Shown here in pieces: positions 28,501 to 45,017 of a DNA stretch of 64,000 nt (the stretch's first letter is position 1; every line of letters starts with the position of its first letter). Below the pieces are notes generated by a model. It saw nothing but the letters and a program-made list of their open reading frames with translations. It was not told the DNA's origin and did not search any database. Source of the DNA: Osedax frankpressi. Taxonomy: Eukaryota > Annelida > Polychaeta > Sabellida > Siboglinidae. The position numbers were made by a program, and so were the translations under genes. The stretch is taken from contig OZ038318.1 in NCBI GenBank assembly GCA_964035775.1, positions 10,688,979-10,752,978 of the forward strand. The letters are read 5' to 3'.

Positions 28501-30625
28501 AATCACTAATACAAATTCCGTATAATGTAATTAGTAATTAACATATACTCACTAATACAAATTAGGTATAATGTAATAAGTAATTAACCTATACTCACTA
28601 ATACAAATTAGGTATAATGTAATTAGTAATTAACGTATATTCACTAATATAAATTAGTTATAAATTAATTAGTAATTAACATATATTCACTAATACAAAT
28701 TAGTTATAATGTAATTTGTAATTAACGTATACTCAATAAAACAAATTAGGTATAATGTAATTAGTAATTAACATATACTCACTAATACATATTAGGTATA
28801 ATGAAATTAGTAATTAACATATACTCACTAATACAAATTAGGTATAATGTAACTAGTAATTAACGTATACCAACTAATACAAATTGGTTTAATGTAACTA
28901 GTAATTAACGTATACTCACTAATACGAATTAGGTATAATGCAATTAGTAATTAATGTATACTTACTAATACAATTTAGGTATAACGTAATTTGTAATTAA
29001 CGTATACTCACTAATACAAATTAGTTATAATGTAATTAGTAATTAACGTATACTCAATAATACACATTAGTTATAATGTAATTAATGTATAATATCTATT
29101 ACAATTTAGGTATAATGTAATTAGTAATTAACATATACTTAATAATACAAATTAGGTATAATGTAATTAGTAATTAACGTATACTCACTAATATAAATTA
29201 GGTATAATGTAATTAGTAATTAACATATAATCACTAATACAAATTAAGTATAATATAATTAGTAATTAACGTATACTCACTAATATAAATTAGGTATAAT
29301 GTAATTAGTAATTAACGTATACTCACTAATACAAATTATGTATAATATAATTAGTAATTAACGTATACTCACTAATACAAATTAGGTATAATGTAATTAG
29401 TAATTAACGTATACTCACTAATATAAATTAGGTATAATGTAATTAGTAATTAACGTATACTCACTAATACAAATTAGGTATAATATAATTATTAATTAAT
29501 GTATACTCACTAATACAAATTCGTTATAATGTAATTAGTAATTAACGTATACTCACTAATACAAATTAGTTATAATGTAATTTGTAATTAACGCATACTC
29601 AATAAAACAAATTAGGTATAATTTAATTAGTAATTAACGTATACTCACTAATACAAATTAGGTATAATGTAATTAATAATTAACGTATACTCACTAATAC
29701 AAATTAGGTATAATATAATTAGTAATTAACGTATACTCACTAATATAAATTAGTTATAATTTAATTAGTAATTAACATATACTCACTAATACATATTAGG
29801 TATAATGAAATTAGTAATTAACATATACTCACTAATACAAATTAGGTATAATATAATTAGTAATTAATGTATACTAACTAATACAAATTAGGTAATTAGT
29901 AATTAACGTATAATCACTAATACAAATTCCGTATAATGTAATTAGTAATTAACATATACTCACTAATACAAATTAGGTATAATGTTATATGTAATTAACC
30001 TATACTCACTAATACAAAGTAGGTATAATGTAATTAGTAATTAACGTATAATCACTAATACAAATTCCGTATAATGTAATTAGTAATTAACATATACTCA
30101 CTAATACAAATTAGGTATAATGTAATATGTAATTAACCTATACTCACTAATACAAAGTAGGTATAATGTAATTAGTAATTAATGTATATTCACTAATATA
30201 AATTAGTTATAAATTAATTAGTAATTAACATATATTCACTAATACAAATTAGTTATAATGTAATTTGTAATTAACGTATACTCAATACAACAAATTAGGT
30301 ATAATGTAATTAGTAATTAACGTATAATCACTAATACAAATTCCGTATAATGTCATTAATAATTAATGTATACTCACTAATACAAATTAAGTATAATGTA
30401 ATTAGTAATTAACGTATACTCACTAATATAAATTAGTTATAATGTAATTAGTAATTAACATATACTCACTAATACATATTAGGTATAATGAAATTAGTAA
30501 TTAACATATACTCACTAATACAAATTAGGTATAATGTAATTAGTAATTAACGTATATTCACTAATACAAATTAGGTCATTAGTAATTAGTAATTAACGTA
30601 TATTCACTATTACAAATTAGGTATA
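25593..30625. repeat. higher-order satellite block, copy 2 (about 5.03 kb)
   Basis: Direct tandem copy of the preceding block, almost identical over its length. Small differences include ggtataatgtaataag in place of gtaatatg near 28570. Past about 30730 the order of variants no longer matches, which marks the right limit. Confidence 0.85.
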
Positions 30626-33600
30626 ATATAATTAGTAATTAATGTATACTAACTAATACAAATTAGGTAATTAGTAATTAACGTATAATCACTAATACAA
30701 ATTCCGTATAATGTAATTAGTAATTAACATATACTCACTAATACAAATTAGGTATAATGTAATATGTAATTAACCTATACTCACTAATACAAATTAGGTA
30801 TAATGTAATTAGTAATTAACATATAATCACTAATACAAATTAGGTATAATATAATTAGTAATTAACGTATACTCACTAATACAAATTAGGTATAATGTAA
30901 TATGTAATTAACCTTTACTCACTAATACAAATTAGGTATAATGTAATTAGTAATTAACGTATATTCACTAATATAAATTAGTTATAAATTAATTAGTAAT
31001 TAATATATATTCACTAATACAAATAGTTAGTTATAATGTAATTTGTAATTAACGAATACTCAATAAAACAAATTAGGTATAATGTAATTAGTATTTAACG
31101 TATACTCATTAATACAAATTAGGTATAATGTAATTAGTAATTAACGTATACTTACTAATACAAATTAGGTATAATATAATTAGTAATTAATGTATACTAA
31201 CTAATACAAATTAGGTAATTAGTAATTAACGTATAATCACTAATACAAATTCCGTATAATGTAATTAGTAATTAACATATACTCACTAATACAAATTAGG
31301 TATAATGTAATATGTAATTAACCTATACTCACTAATACAAATTAGGTATAATGTAATTAGTAATTAACGTATATTCACTAATATAAATTAGTTATAAATT
31401 AATTAGTAATTAACATATATTCACTAATACAAATTAGTTATAATGTAATTTGTAATTAACGTATACTCAATAAAACAAATTAGGTATAATGTAATTAGTA
31501 ATTAATGTATACTCACTAATACAAATTAGATATAATGAAACTAGTAATTAACATATACTCACTAATACAAATTAGTTATAATGTAATTAGTAATTAACGT
31601 ATACTCAATAATACAAATTAGTTATAATATAATTAATGTATAATAGCTATTACAATTTAGGTATAATGTAATTAGTAATTAACATATACTTATTAATACA
31701 AATTAGGTATAATGTAACTAGTAATTAACGTATACTCACTAATATGAATTAGTTATAATGTAATTAGTAATTAACATATACTCACTAATATAAATTAAGC
31801 ATAATGTAATTAGTAATTAACGTATACTCACTAATACAAATTAGGTATAATGTAATTAGTAATTAACGTATACTCACTAATACAAATTATGTATAATGTA
31901 ACTAGTAATTAACGTATACTCACTAATACGAATTAGTTATAATGTAATTAGTAATTAACATATACTCACTAATATAAATTAGTTTTAATGTAATTTGTAA
32001 TTAACGTATACTCAATAAAACAAATTAGGTATAATGTAATTAGTAATTAATGTATACTCACTAATACAAATTAGATATAATGAAACTAGTAATTAACATA
32101 TACTCACTAATACAAATTAGTTATAATGTAATTAGTAATTAACGTATACTCAATAATACAAATGAGTTATAATGTAATTAACGTATAATATCTATTACAA
32201 TTTAGGTATAATGTAGTTAGTAATTAACATATACTCACTAATACAAATTAGGTATAATGTAATTAGTAATTAACGTATACTCAATAATACAAATTAGTTA
32301 TAATGTAATTAGTAATTAACGTATAATATTTATTACAATTTAGGTATAATGTAGTTAGTAATTAACATATACTCACTAATACAAATTAGGTATAATGTAA
32401 TTAGTAATTAACGTATACTCACTAATACAAATTAGGTATAATGTAATTAGTAATTAACGTATAATCACTAATACAAATTAGTTATAATGTAATTAGTAAT
32501 TAACGTATACTCACTAATACAAATTAGGTATAATATAATTGGTAATTAACCTATAATCACTAATACAAATTAGGTATAATGTAATTAGTAATAAACGTAT
32601 ACTCACTTATACAAATTAGGTATAATGTAATTAGTAATTAACGTATACTCTCTAATACAAATTAGGTCATTAGTAATTAACATATAATCACTAATACAAA
32701 TTAGTTATAATGTAATTTGTAATTAACGTATACTCAATAAAACAAATTAGGTATAATGTAATTAGTAATTAACGTATAATCACTAATACAAATTCCGTAT
32801 AATGTCATTAATAATTAAAGTATACTCACTAATACAAATTAAGTATAATGTAATTAGTAATTAATGTATACTCACTAATATAAATTAGTTATAATGTAAT
32901 TAGTAATTAACATATACTCACTAATACATATTAGGTATAATGAAATTAGTAATTAACATATACTCACTAATACAAATTAGGTATAATGTAATTAGTAATT
33001 AACGTATACTCACTAATACAAAATAGGTCATTTGTAATTAGTAATTAACGTATATTCACTATTACAAATTAGGTATAATGTAATTAGTAATTAACATATA
33101 ATCACTAATACAAATTTGGTATAATATAATTAGTAATTAATGTATACTAACTAATACAAATTAGGTAATTAGTAATTAACGTATAATCACTAATACAAAT
33201 TCCGTATAATGTAATTAGTAATTAACATATACTCACTAATACAAATTGGGTATAATGTAATTAGTAATTAACGTATACTCACTAATACAAATTAGGTATA
33301 ATGTAGTTAGTAATTAACATATACATACTAATACAAATTAGGTATAATGCAATTAGTAATTAATGTATACTTAGTAATACAAATTAGGTATAATGTAATT
33401 AGTAATTAACGTATACTCACTAATACAAATTTGTTATAATGTAATTAGTAATTAACGTATACTCAATAATACAAATTAGTTATAATGTAATTAATGTATA
33501 ATATCTATTACAATTTAGGTATAATGTAATTAGTAATTAACATATACTTATTAATACAAATTAGGTATAATGTAATTAGTAATTAACGTATACTCACTAA

Positions 33601-36600
33601 TACAAATTAGTTATAATGTAATTAGTAATTAACGTATACTCACTAATACAAATTAGTTATAATGTAATTAGTAATTAACATATACTCACTTATACAAATT
33701 AGGTATAATGAAATTAGTAATTAACATATACTTACTAATAGAAATTAGTTATGATGTAATTAGTAATTAACGTATACTCAATAGTACAAATTAGTTATAA
33801 TGTAATTAATATATAATATCTATTACAATTTAGGTATAATGTAATTAGTAATTAATGTATATTCACTATTACAAATTAGGTATAATGTAATTAGTAATTA
33901 ACATTTAATCACTAATACAAATTAGGTATAATATAATTAGTAATTAACGTATACTCACTAATACAAATTAGGTATAATGTAATATGTAATTAACCTATAC
34001 TCACTAATACATATTAGGTATAATGTAATTAGTAATTAACGTATATTCACTAATATAAATTAGTTATAAATTAATTAGTAATTAACATATATTCACTAAT
34101 ACAAATTAGTTATAATGTAATTTGTAATTAACGTATACTCAATAAAACAAATTAGGTATAATGTAATTAGTATTTAACGTATACTCATTAATACAAATTA
34201 GGTATAATGTAATTAGTAATTAACGTATACTCACTAATACAAATTAGGTATAATATAATTAGTAATTAATGTATACTAACTAATACAAATTAGGTAATTA
34301 GTAATTAACGTATAATCACTAATACAAATTCCGTATAATGTAATTAGTAATTAACATATACTCACTAATTCAAATTAGGTATAAAGTAATATGTAATTAA
34401 CCTATACTCACTAATACAAATTAGGTATTATGTAATTAGTAATTAACGTATATTCACTAATATAAATTAGTTATAAATTAATTAGTAATTAACATATATT
34501 CACTAATACAAATTAGTTATAATGTAATTTGTAATTAACGTATACTCAATAAAACAAATTAGGTATAATGTAATTAGTAATTAACGTATACTCACCAATA
34601 TAAATTAGATATAATGTAATTAGTAATTAACATATACTCACTAATACAAATTGGGTATAATGTAATTAGTAATTAACGTATACTCACTAATACAAATTAG
34701 GTATAATATAGTTAGTAATTAACATATACATACTAATACAAATTAGGTATAATGCAATTAGTAATTAATGTATACTTACTAATACAAATTAGGTATAATG
34801 TAATTAGTAATTAACGTATACTCACTAATACAAATTAGTTATAATGTAATTAGTAATTAACGTATACTCAATAATACAAATTAGTTATAATTTAATTAAT
34901 GTATAATATCTATTACAATTTAGGTATAATGTAATTAGTAATTAACGTATACTCACTAATACAAATTAGTTATAATGTAATTAGTAATTAACGTATACTC
35001 ACTAATACAAATTAGTTATAATGTAATTAGTAATTAACATATACTCACTTATACAAATTAGGTATAATGAAATTAGTAATTAACCTATACTCACTAATAC
35101 AAATTAGGTATAATGTAATTAGTAATTAACGTATATTCACTAATATAAATTAGTTATAAATTAATTAGTAATTAACGTATACTCACTAATACAAATTAGT
35201 TATAATGTAATTAGTAATTAACGTATACTCACTAATACAAATTAGTTATAATGTAATTAGTAATTAACATATACTCACTTATACAAATTAGGTATAATGA
35301 AATTAGTAATTAACATATACTTACTAATAGAAATTAATTATGATGTAATTAGTAATTAACGTATACTCAATAGTACAAATTAGTTATAATGTAATTAATG
35401 TATAATATCTATTACAATTTAGGTATAATGTAATTAGTAATTAATGTATATTCACTATTACAAATTAGGTATAATGTAATTAGTAATTAACATTTAATCA
35501 CTAATACAAATTAGGTATAATATAATTAGTAATTAACGTATACTCACTAATACAAATTAGGTATAATGTAATATGTAATTAACCTATACTCACTAATACA
35601 AATTAGGTATAATGTAATTAGTAATTAACGTATATTCACTAATATAAATTAGTTATAAATTAATTAGTAATTAACATATATTCACTGATACAAATTAGTT
35701 ATAATGTAATTTGTAATTAACGTATACTCAATAAAACAAATTAGTTATAATGTAATTAGTAATTAACGTATAGTCACCAATATAAATTAGATATAATGTA
35801 ATTAGTAATTAACATATACTCACTAATATAAATTAGGTATAATGTAATTAGTAATTAACGTATACTCACTAATACAAATTAGGTATAATGTAATTAGTAA
35901 TTAACGTATACTCACTAATACAAATTGGGTATAATGTAATTAGTAATTAACGTATACTCACTAATACAAATTAGGTATAATGTAGTTAGTAATTAACATA
36001 TACATACTAATACAAATTAGGTATAATGCAATTAGTAATTAATGTATACTTACTAATACAAATTAGGTATAATGTAATTAGTAATTAACGTATACTCACT
36101 AATACAAATTAGTTATAATGTAATTAGTAATTAACGTATACTCAATAATACAAATTAGTTATAATTTAATTAATGTATAATATCTATTACAATTTAGGTA
36201 TAATGTAATTAGTAATTAACATATACTTATTAATACAAATTAGGTATAATGTAATTAGTAATTAACGTATACTCACTAATACAAATTAGTTATAATGTAA
36301 TTAGTAATTAACGTATACTCACTAATACAAATTAGTTATAATGTAATTAGTAATTAACATATACTCACTTATACAAATTAGGTATAATGAAATTAGTAAT
36401 TAACATATACTTACGAATAGAAATTAGTTATGATGTAATTAGTAATTAACGTATACTCAATAGTACAAATTAGTTATAATGTAATTGATGTATAATATCT
36501 ATTACAATTTAGGTATAATGTAATTAGTAATTAATGTATATTCACTATTACAAATTAGGTATAATGTAATTAGTAATTAACATATAATCACTAATACAAA

Positions 36601-39600
36601 TTAGGTATAATATAATTAGTAATTAACGTATACTCACTAATACAAATTAGGTATAATGTAATATGTAATTAACCTATACTCACTAATACAAATTAGGTAT
36701 AATATAATTAGTAATTAACGTATATTCACTAATATAAATTAGTTATAAATTAATTAGTAATTAACATATATTCACTAATACAAATTAGTTATAATGTAAT
36801 TTGTAATTAACGTATACTCAATAAAACAAATTAGGTATAATGTAATTAGTATTTAACGTATACTCATTAATACAAATTAGGTATAATGTAATTAGTAATT
36901 AACGTATACTCACTATTACAAATTAGGTATAATATAATTAGTAATTAATGTATACTAACTAATTCAAATTAGGTAATTAGTAATTAACGTATAATCACTA
37001 ATACAAATTCCGTATAATGTAATTAGTAATTAACATATACTCACTAATTCAAATTAGTTATAATGTAATATGTAATTAACCTATACTCACTAATACAAAT
37101 TAGGTATAATGTAATTAGTAATTAACGTATATTCACTAATATAAATTAGTTATAAATTAATTAGTAATTAACATATATTCACTAATAAAAATTAGTTATA
37201 ATGTAATTTGTAATTAACGTATACTCAATAAAACAAATTAGGTATAATGTAATTAGTATTTAACGTATACTCATTAATACAAATTAGATATAATGTAATT
37301 AGTAATTAACGTATACTCACTAATACAAATTAGGTATAATATAATTAGTAATTAATGTATACTAACTAATACAAATTAGGTAATTAGTAATTAACGTATA
37401 ATCACTAATACAAATTCCGTATAATGTATTAGTAATTAACATATACTCACTAATTCAAAGTAGGTATAATGTAATATGTAATTAACCTATACTCACTAAT
37501 ACAAATTAGGTATAATGTAATTAGTAATTAACGTATATTCACTAATATAAATTAGTTATAAATTAATTAGTAATTAACATATATTCACTAATACAAATTA
37601 GTTATAATGTAATTTGTAATTAACGTATACTCAATAAAACAAATTAGGTATAAAGTAATTAGTAAATAACTTATACTCACTAATACAAATTAGGTATAAT
37701 ATAATTAGTAATTAATGTATACTCACTAATACAAATTAGATATAATGTAATTAGTAATTAACGTATACTCACTAATATAAATTAGGTATAATGTAATTAG
37801 TAATTAACGTATACTCACTAATACAAATTAGGTATAATATAATTATTAATTAACATATACTCACTAATACAAATTAGGTATAATGTAATTAGTAATTAAC
37901 GTATACTCACTAATACAAATTAGGTCATTAGTAATTAGTAATTAACGTATATTCACTATTACAAATTAGGTTTAATGTAATTAGTAATAAATGTATACTC
38001 ACTAATACAAATTAGGTATAATGTAATTAGTAAATAACGTATACTCACTAATACAAATTAGGTATAATATAATTAGTAATTAACGTATACTCACTAATAC
38101 AAATTAGGTATAATGTAATTAGTAATTAACGTATACTCACTAATATAAATTAGGTATAATGTAATTAGTAATTAACGTATACTCACTAATACAAATTAGG
38201 TATAATATAATTATTAATTAACGTATACTCACTAATACAAATTAGGTATAATGTAATTAGTAATTAACGTATACTCACTAATACAAATTAGGTATAATGT
38301 AGTTAGTAATTAACATATACATACTAATACAAATTAGGTATAATGTAATATGTAATTAACCTATACTCACTAATACAAATTAGGTATAATGTAATTAGTA
38401 ATTAACATATACTCACTAATAGAAATTAGTTATGATGTAATTAGTAATTAACGTATACTCACTAATATAAATTAGGTATAATGAAATTAGTAATTAACAT
38501 ATACTCACTAATACAAATTAGTTATAATGTAATTAGTAATTAACGTATACTCACTAATACAAATTAGGTATAATGTAATTAGTAATTAACGTATACTCAC
38601 TAATACAAATTAGGTATAATATAATTATTAATTAACGTATACTCACTAATACAAATTAGGTATAAAGTAATTAGTAAATAACTTATACTCACTAATACAA
38701 ATTAGGTATAATATAATTAGTAATTACCGTATACTCAATAATACAAATTAGGTATAATGTAATTAGTAATTAACGTATACTTACTAATATAAATTAGGTA
38801 TAATGTAATTAGTAATTAACGTATACTCACTAATACAAATTAGGTATAATATAATTATTAATTAACGTATACTCACTAATACAAATTAGGTATAATGTAA
38901 TTAGTAATTAACGTATACTCACTAATACAAATTAGGTATAATGTAGTTAGTAATTAACATATACTCACTAATACAAATTAGGTATAATGTAATATGTAAT
39001 TAACCTATACTCACTAATACAAATTAGGTATAATGTAATTAGTAATTAACGTATATTCACTAATATAAATTAGTTATAAATTAATTAGTAATTAACATAT
39101 ATTCACTAATACAAAAGGTATAATGTAGTTAGTAATTAACATATACATACTAATACAAATTAGGTATAATGTAATTAATAATTAATGTATACTCACTAAT
39201 ACAAATTATATATAATGAAACTAGTAATTAACATATACATACTAATACAAATTAGGTATAATGTAATTAGTAATTAATGTATACTCACTAATACAAATTA
39301 GGTATAATGTAATTAGTAATTAACATATACATACTAATACAAATTAGGTATAATGTAATTAGTAATTAATGTATACTTACTAATACAAATTAGGTATAAT
39401 GTAATTAGTAATTAACGTATACTCACTAATACAAATTAGTTATAATGTAATTAGTAATTAAAGTATACTCAATAATACAAATTAGTTATAATGTAATTAA
39501 TGTATAATATCTATTACAATTTAGGTATAATGTAATTAGCAATTAACATATACTTATTAATATAAATTAGGTATAATGTAATTAGTAATTAACGTATACT

Positions 39601-42600
39601 CAATAATACAAATTAGATATAATGTAATTAGTAATTAACGTATACTCACTAATATAAATTAGATATAATGTAATTAGTAATTAACATATACTCACTAATA
39701 TAAATTAGGTATAATGTAATTAGTAATTAACATATACTCAATAATACAAATTAGGTAAAATGTAATTAGTAATTAATGTATACTTACTAATACAAATTAG
39801 GTATAATGTAATTAGTAATTAACGTATATTCACTAATACAAATTAGTTATAATGTAATTAGTAATTAACGTATACTCAACAATACAAATTAGTTATAATG
39901 TAATTAATGTATAATATCTATTACAATTTAGGTATAATGTAATTAGTAATTAACATATACTTATTAATACAAATTAGGTATAATATAATTAGTAATTAAC
40001 GTATACTCAATAATACAAATTAGATATAATGTAATTAGTAATTAACGTATACTCACTAATATAAATTAGATATAATGTAATTAGTAATTACCATATACTC
40101 ACTAATATAAATTAGGTATAATGTAATTAGTAATTAACATATACTCACTAATACAAATTAGGTATAATGTAATTAGTAATTAACGTATACTCAATAATAC
40201 AAATTAGGTATAATGTAGTTAGTAATTAACATATACTCACTAATACAAATTAGGTATAATGTAATTAGTAATTAACGTATACTCACTAATACAAATTAGG
40301 TATAATGTAATTAGTAATTAACGTATACTCACTAATACAAATTAGGTATAATATAATTGGTAATTAACCTATAATCACTAATACAAATAAGGTATTATAT
40401 AATTAGTAATAAACGTATACTCACTAATACAAATTATGTATAATGTAATTAGTAATTAACGTATACTCACTAATACAAATTAGGTCATTAATAATTAGTA
40501 ATTAACGTATATTCACTATTACAAATTAGGTTTAATGTAATTAGTAATAAACGTATACTCACTAATAAAAATTAGGTATAATGTAATTAGTAAATAACGT
40601 ATACTCACTAATACAAATTAGGTATAATATAATTAGTAATTAACGTATACTCACTAATACAAATTAGGTATAATGTAATTAGTAATTTACGTATACTCAC
40701 TAATATAAATTAGGTATAATATAATTATTAATTAACGTATACTCACTAATACAAATTAGGTATAATGTAATTAGTAATTAACGTATACTCACTAATACAA
40801 ATTAGGTATAATGTAGTTAGTAATTAACATATACATACTAATACAAATTAGGTATAATGTAATATGTAATTAACCTATACTCACTAATACAAATTAGGTA
40901 TAACGTAATTAGTAATTAACATATACTCACTAATAGAAATTAGTTATGATGTAATTAGTAATTAACGTATACTCACTAATATAAATTATGTATAATGAAA
41001 TTAGTAATTAACATATACTCACTAATACAAATTAGGTATAATGTAATTAGTAATTAACGTATACTCACTAATACAAATTAGATATAATGAAACTAGTTAT
41101 TAACATATACTCACTAATACAAATTAGTTATAATGTAATTAGTAATTAACGTATAATCACTAATACAAATTAGTTATAATGTAATTAGTAATTAACGTAT
41201 ACTCAATAATACAAATTAGTTATAATGTAATTAATGTATAATATCTATTACAATTTAGGTATATTGTAATTAGTAATTAACATATACTTATTAATACAAA
41301 TTAGGTATAATATAATTAGTAATTAACGTATACTCAATAATACAAATTAGATATAATGTAATTAGTAATTAACGTATACTCACTAATATAAATTAGATAT
41401 AATGTAATTAGTAATTACCATATACTCACTAATATAAATTAGGTATAATGTAATTAGTAATTAACATATACTCACTAATACAAATTAGGTATAATGTAAT
41501 TAGTAATTAACGTATACTCAATAATACAAATTAGTTATAATGTATAATTAGTAATTAACGTATAATATTTATTACAATTTAGGTATAATGTAGTTAGTAA
41601 TTAACATATACTCACTAATACAAATTAGGTATAATGTAATTAGTAATTAACGTATCCTCACTAATACAAATTAGGTATAATGTAATTAGTAATTAACGTA
41701 TAATCACTAATACAAATTAGTTATAATGTAATTAGTAATTAACGTATACTCACTAATACAAATTAGGTATAATATAATTGGTAATTAACCTATAATCACT
41801 AATACAAATTAGGTATAATGTAATTAGTAATAAACGTATACTCACTAATACAAATTAGGTATAATGTAATTAGTAATTAACGTATACTCACCAATACAAA
41901 TTAGGTCATTAGTAATTAACATATAATCACTAATACAAATTAGGTTTAATGTAATTAGTAATTAACATATACTCACTAATACAAATTAGGTATAATGTAA
42001 TTAGTAATTAACGTATACTCACTAATACAAATTAGGTATAATGTAATTAGTAATTAACGTATAATCACTAATACAAATTAGTTATAATGTAATTAGTAAT
42101 TAACGTATACTCACTAATACAAATTAGGTATAATATAATTGGTAATTAACCTATAATTACTATTACAAATTAGGTATAATGTTTAATACAAATTAGGTAT
42201 AATTAGTAATAAACGTATACTCACTAATACAAATTAGGTATAATGTAATTAGTAATTAACGTATACTCACTAATACAAATTAGGTCATTAGTAATTAACA
42301 TATAATACTAATAAAAATTAGGTTTAATGTAATTAGTAATAAACGTATACTCACTAATACAAATTAGGTATAATGTAATTAGTAAATAACGTATACTCAC
42401 TAATACAAATTAGGTCATTAGTAATTAACATATAATCACTAATACAAATTAGGTATAATGTAATTAGTAAATAACGTATACTCACTAATACAAATTAGGT
42501 ATAATATAATTGGTAATTAACCTATAATCACTAATACAAATTAGGTATAATGTAATTAGTAATAAACGTATACTCACTAATACAAATTAGGTATAATGTA

Positions 42601-43690
42601 ATTAGTAATTAACGTATACTCACTAATACAAATTAGGTCCTTAGTAATTAACATATAATCACTAATACAAATTAGGTTTAATGTAATTAGTAATTAACAT
42701 ATACTCACTAATACAAATTAGGTATAATTTAATTAGTAATTAACATATACTCACTAATACAAATTAGGTATAATGTAATTAGTAATTAACGTATAATCAC
42801 TAATACAAATTAGTTATAATGTAATTAGTAATTAACGTATACTCACTAATACAAATTAGGTCTAATATAATTGGTAATTAACCTATAATTACTAATACAA
42901 ATTAGGTATAATGTTTAATACAAATTAGGTATAATTAGTAATAAACGTATACTCACTAATACAAATTAGGTATAATGTAATTAGTAATTAACGTATACTC
43001 ACTAATACAAATTATGTCATTAGTAATTAACATATAATCACTAATACAAATTAGGTTTAATGTAATTAGTAATAAACGTATACTCACTAATACAAATTAG
43101 GTATAATGTAATTAGTAAATAACGTATACTCACTAATACAAATTAGGTATAATATAATTAGTAATTAACGTATACTCACTAATACAAATTAGGTATAATG
43201 TAATTAGTAATTAACGTATACTCACTAATACAAATTAGGTCATTAGTAATTAACATATAATCACTAATACAAATTAGGTATAATGTAATTATTAAATAAC
43301 GTATACTCACTAATACAAATTAGGTATAATGTAATTAGTAAATAACGTATACTCACTAATACAAATTAGGTATAATATAATTAGTAATTAACGTATACTC
43401 ACTAATACAAATTAGGTATAATGTAATTAGTAATTAACGTATACTCACGAATACAAATTAGGTCATTAGTAATTAACATATAATCACTAATACAAATTAG
43501 GTATAATGTAATTAGTAAATAACGTATACTCACTAATACAAATTAGGTATAATGTAATTAGTAAATAACGTATACTCACCAATACAAATTAGGTATAATA
43601 TAATTAGTAATTAACGTATACTCACTAATACAAATTAGGTATAATGTAATTAGTAATTAACGTATACTCACTAATATAAATTAGGTATAA

Positions 43691-44725
43691 TTTTATGTTC
43701 AACATATTCAGAGTAACTGTGAAGTTTCCGACTATATTATGTATCTCTAATATATAGAAATATTACATGTGTGAGATAGAAAACAACGATATATAAATCA
43801 TTTTTGAATTCACATTCAATTGATACACTATATATGATCTACTATAATCCTATAGGATTATAATATATTTAGTTGTGTATAAATCAACTAATTAATCTAT
43901 ATATGATATATAAGTATATATTGTATGCCGTACATTCTTCCCGTACAATGTACGGGGAGAATATTCCGGCAGTATCCAATATATCGGTTATATAGCAGTA
44001 GTATATTTATCAGTTATTAGAAAATTAATTGGATGATATTAAAAAAAATGAAGATATACGAACCTGAATCTTAAAGATTAATATTTAACGAATATTCAGA
44101 TATAATAAATGTATTGCATTTTACACTCATTTATTTTCATTTTTATATTATCAGTTTAATAGATTTATTTGAAGTTGAAATAATAAAGTAATATTACATG
44201 ATTGAATTATTTATTATGATTAAACTGATTTACTGAATTCATTGTATTTGATTTCCTATTTATAATTGAATAACTTATAATAAAGAAATTGTAAATTATC
44301 TGAATTTGTATAACACAATTTATTCACATATGTCACATAATTAATATATAAATAATGTATTTTAATTTAATTAATTAATTTATTTATTTTATAGAATATA
44401 ATAATATAATATATCATTACTATATAAATATATTTATTTATGAGAATACTAACATCATTAATATTGAATTACTTTTAATATTGAATTACTTTTAATATTA
44501 ATTGCTTATAAAAAAGTTATAAATTATATTATAAATTATATTATAATAAATATATTACTAATTATACATTTATGTATTATTTTAAGCATGATATAAATAT
44601 CTGTTATTTAATTTGTAATTATTATTAATTTTTATTTCTAAATAAGATTAATTATTACTATTTTAATAATCATATTAGATGGATACCATTTCCATTGACT
44701 ATTTTATCCAGGGCATGTTTGATGT
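43691..44725. other. unique flank of the satellite, duplicated at 56918-57934
   Basis: AT-rich, non-repetitive sequence that begins ttttatgttcaacatattc directly after the last monomer. It holds an 18-bp perfect palindrome (43844-43861) and a hairpin at 43926-43971. The second copy at 56918 is nearly identical; one visible difference is a short direct repeat (tattgaattacttttaa) present twice here at about 44460-44495 and once there. No gene was seen. Confidence 0.8.
43926..43971. repeat. imperfect 46-bp hairpin
   Basis: tgccg and cggca form the outer arms, and attcttcccgtac pairs with gtacggggagaat around a three-base loop (aat), with one G-T pair and a small internal bulge. An identical hairpin is at 57152-57197. 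It may be a fossil of a small foldback element or a structured RNA end; I cannot tell which. Confidence 0.6.
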
Positions 44726-45001
44726 TGATGTCTTCATCGTCATTCGTTGTAACAATACTATACATTATATAGGAACTACGAAGTTATAAATACGTTAATC
44801 ATAATAGTATAATTAGTTTACGATGTGATATGTACTTCTTATGTATTACATGATAAAGATGTTTATATATTTAAAACCTCTAATCGGAGATTATATTTGC
44901 AAGTAAAAGTAATATATTGATAATATATATTCGATATTATATTTGTATTACTATATTATTTATATTATAATAAAAATATGTTAATACAATTATTTAAGAT
45001 A

Positions 45002-45017
45002 TCAATTATATATATAA

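Larger units (their letters stand above)
11872..43690. repeat. 46-bp AT-rich satellite array, about 690 monomers
   Basis: A continuous array of about 31.8 kb. The 46-bp monomer reads, in three pieces, taattagtaattaacg + tatactcactaataca + aattaggtataatg; successive aggtataatg strings at 13021 and 13067 give the period. Recurrent variants mark sub-families: ttccgtataatg, tggtttaatg, aggtataacg, atagaaattag, actcaataaaac, aggtcattag and a shortened form with atgtataatatctattac. Some monomers lack 7 to 20 bases, so the phase slips. Nested higher-order repeats are present, and no coding frame runs through it. It could be heterochromatin or centromere-type satellite, but nothing in the sequence proves that. 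Confidence 0.97.

Noticed and set aside
11872-43690. CRISPR-like or gene-coding interpretation of the 46-bp array
   Set aside because: Monomers are contiguous without unique spacers, AT-rich and full of stops; this is a eukaryotic satellite.
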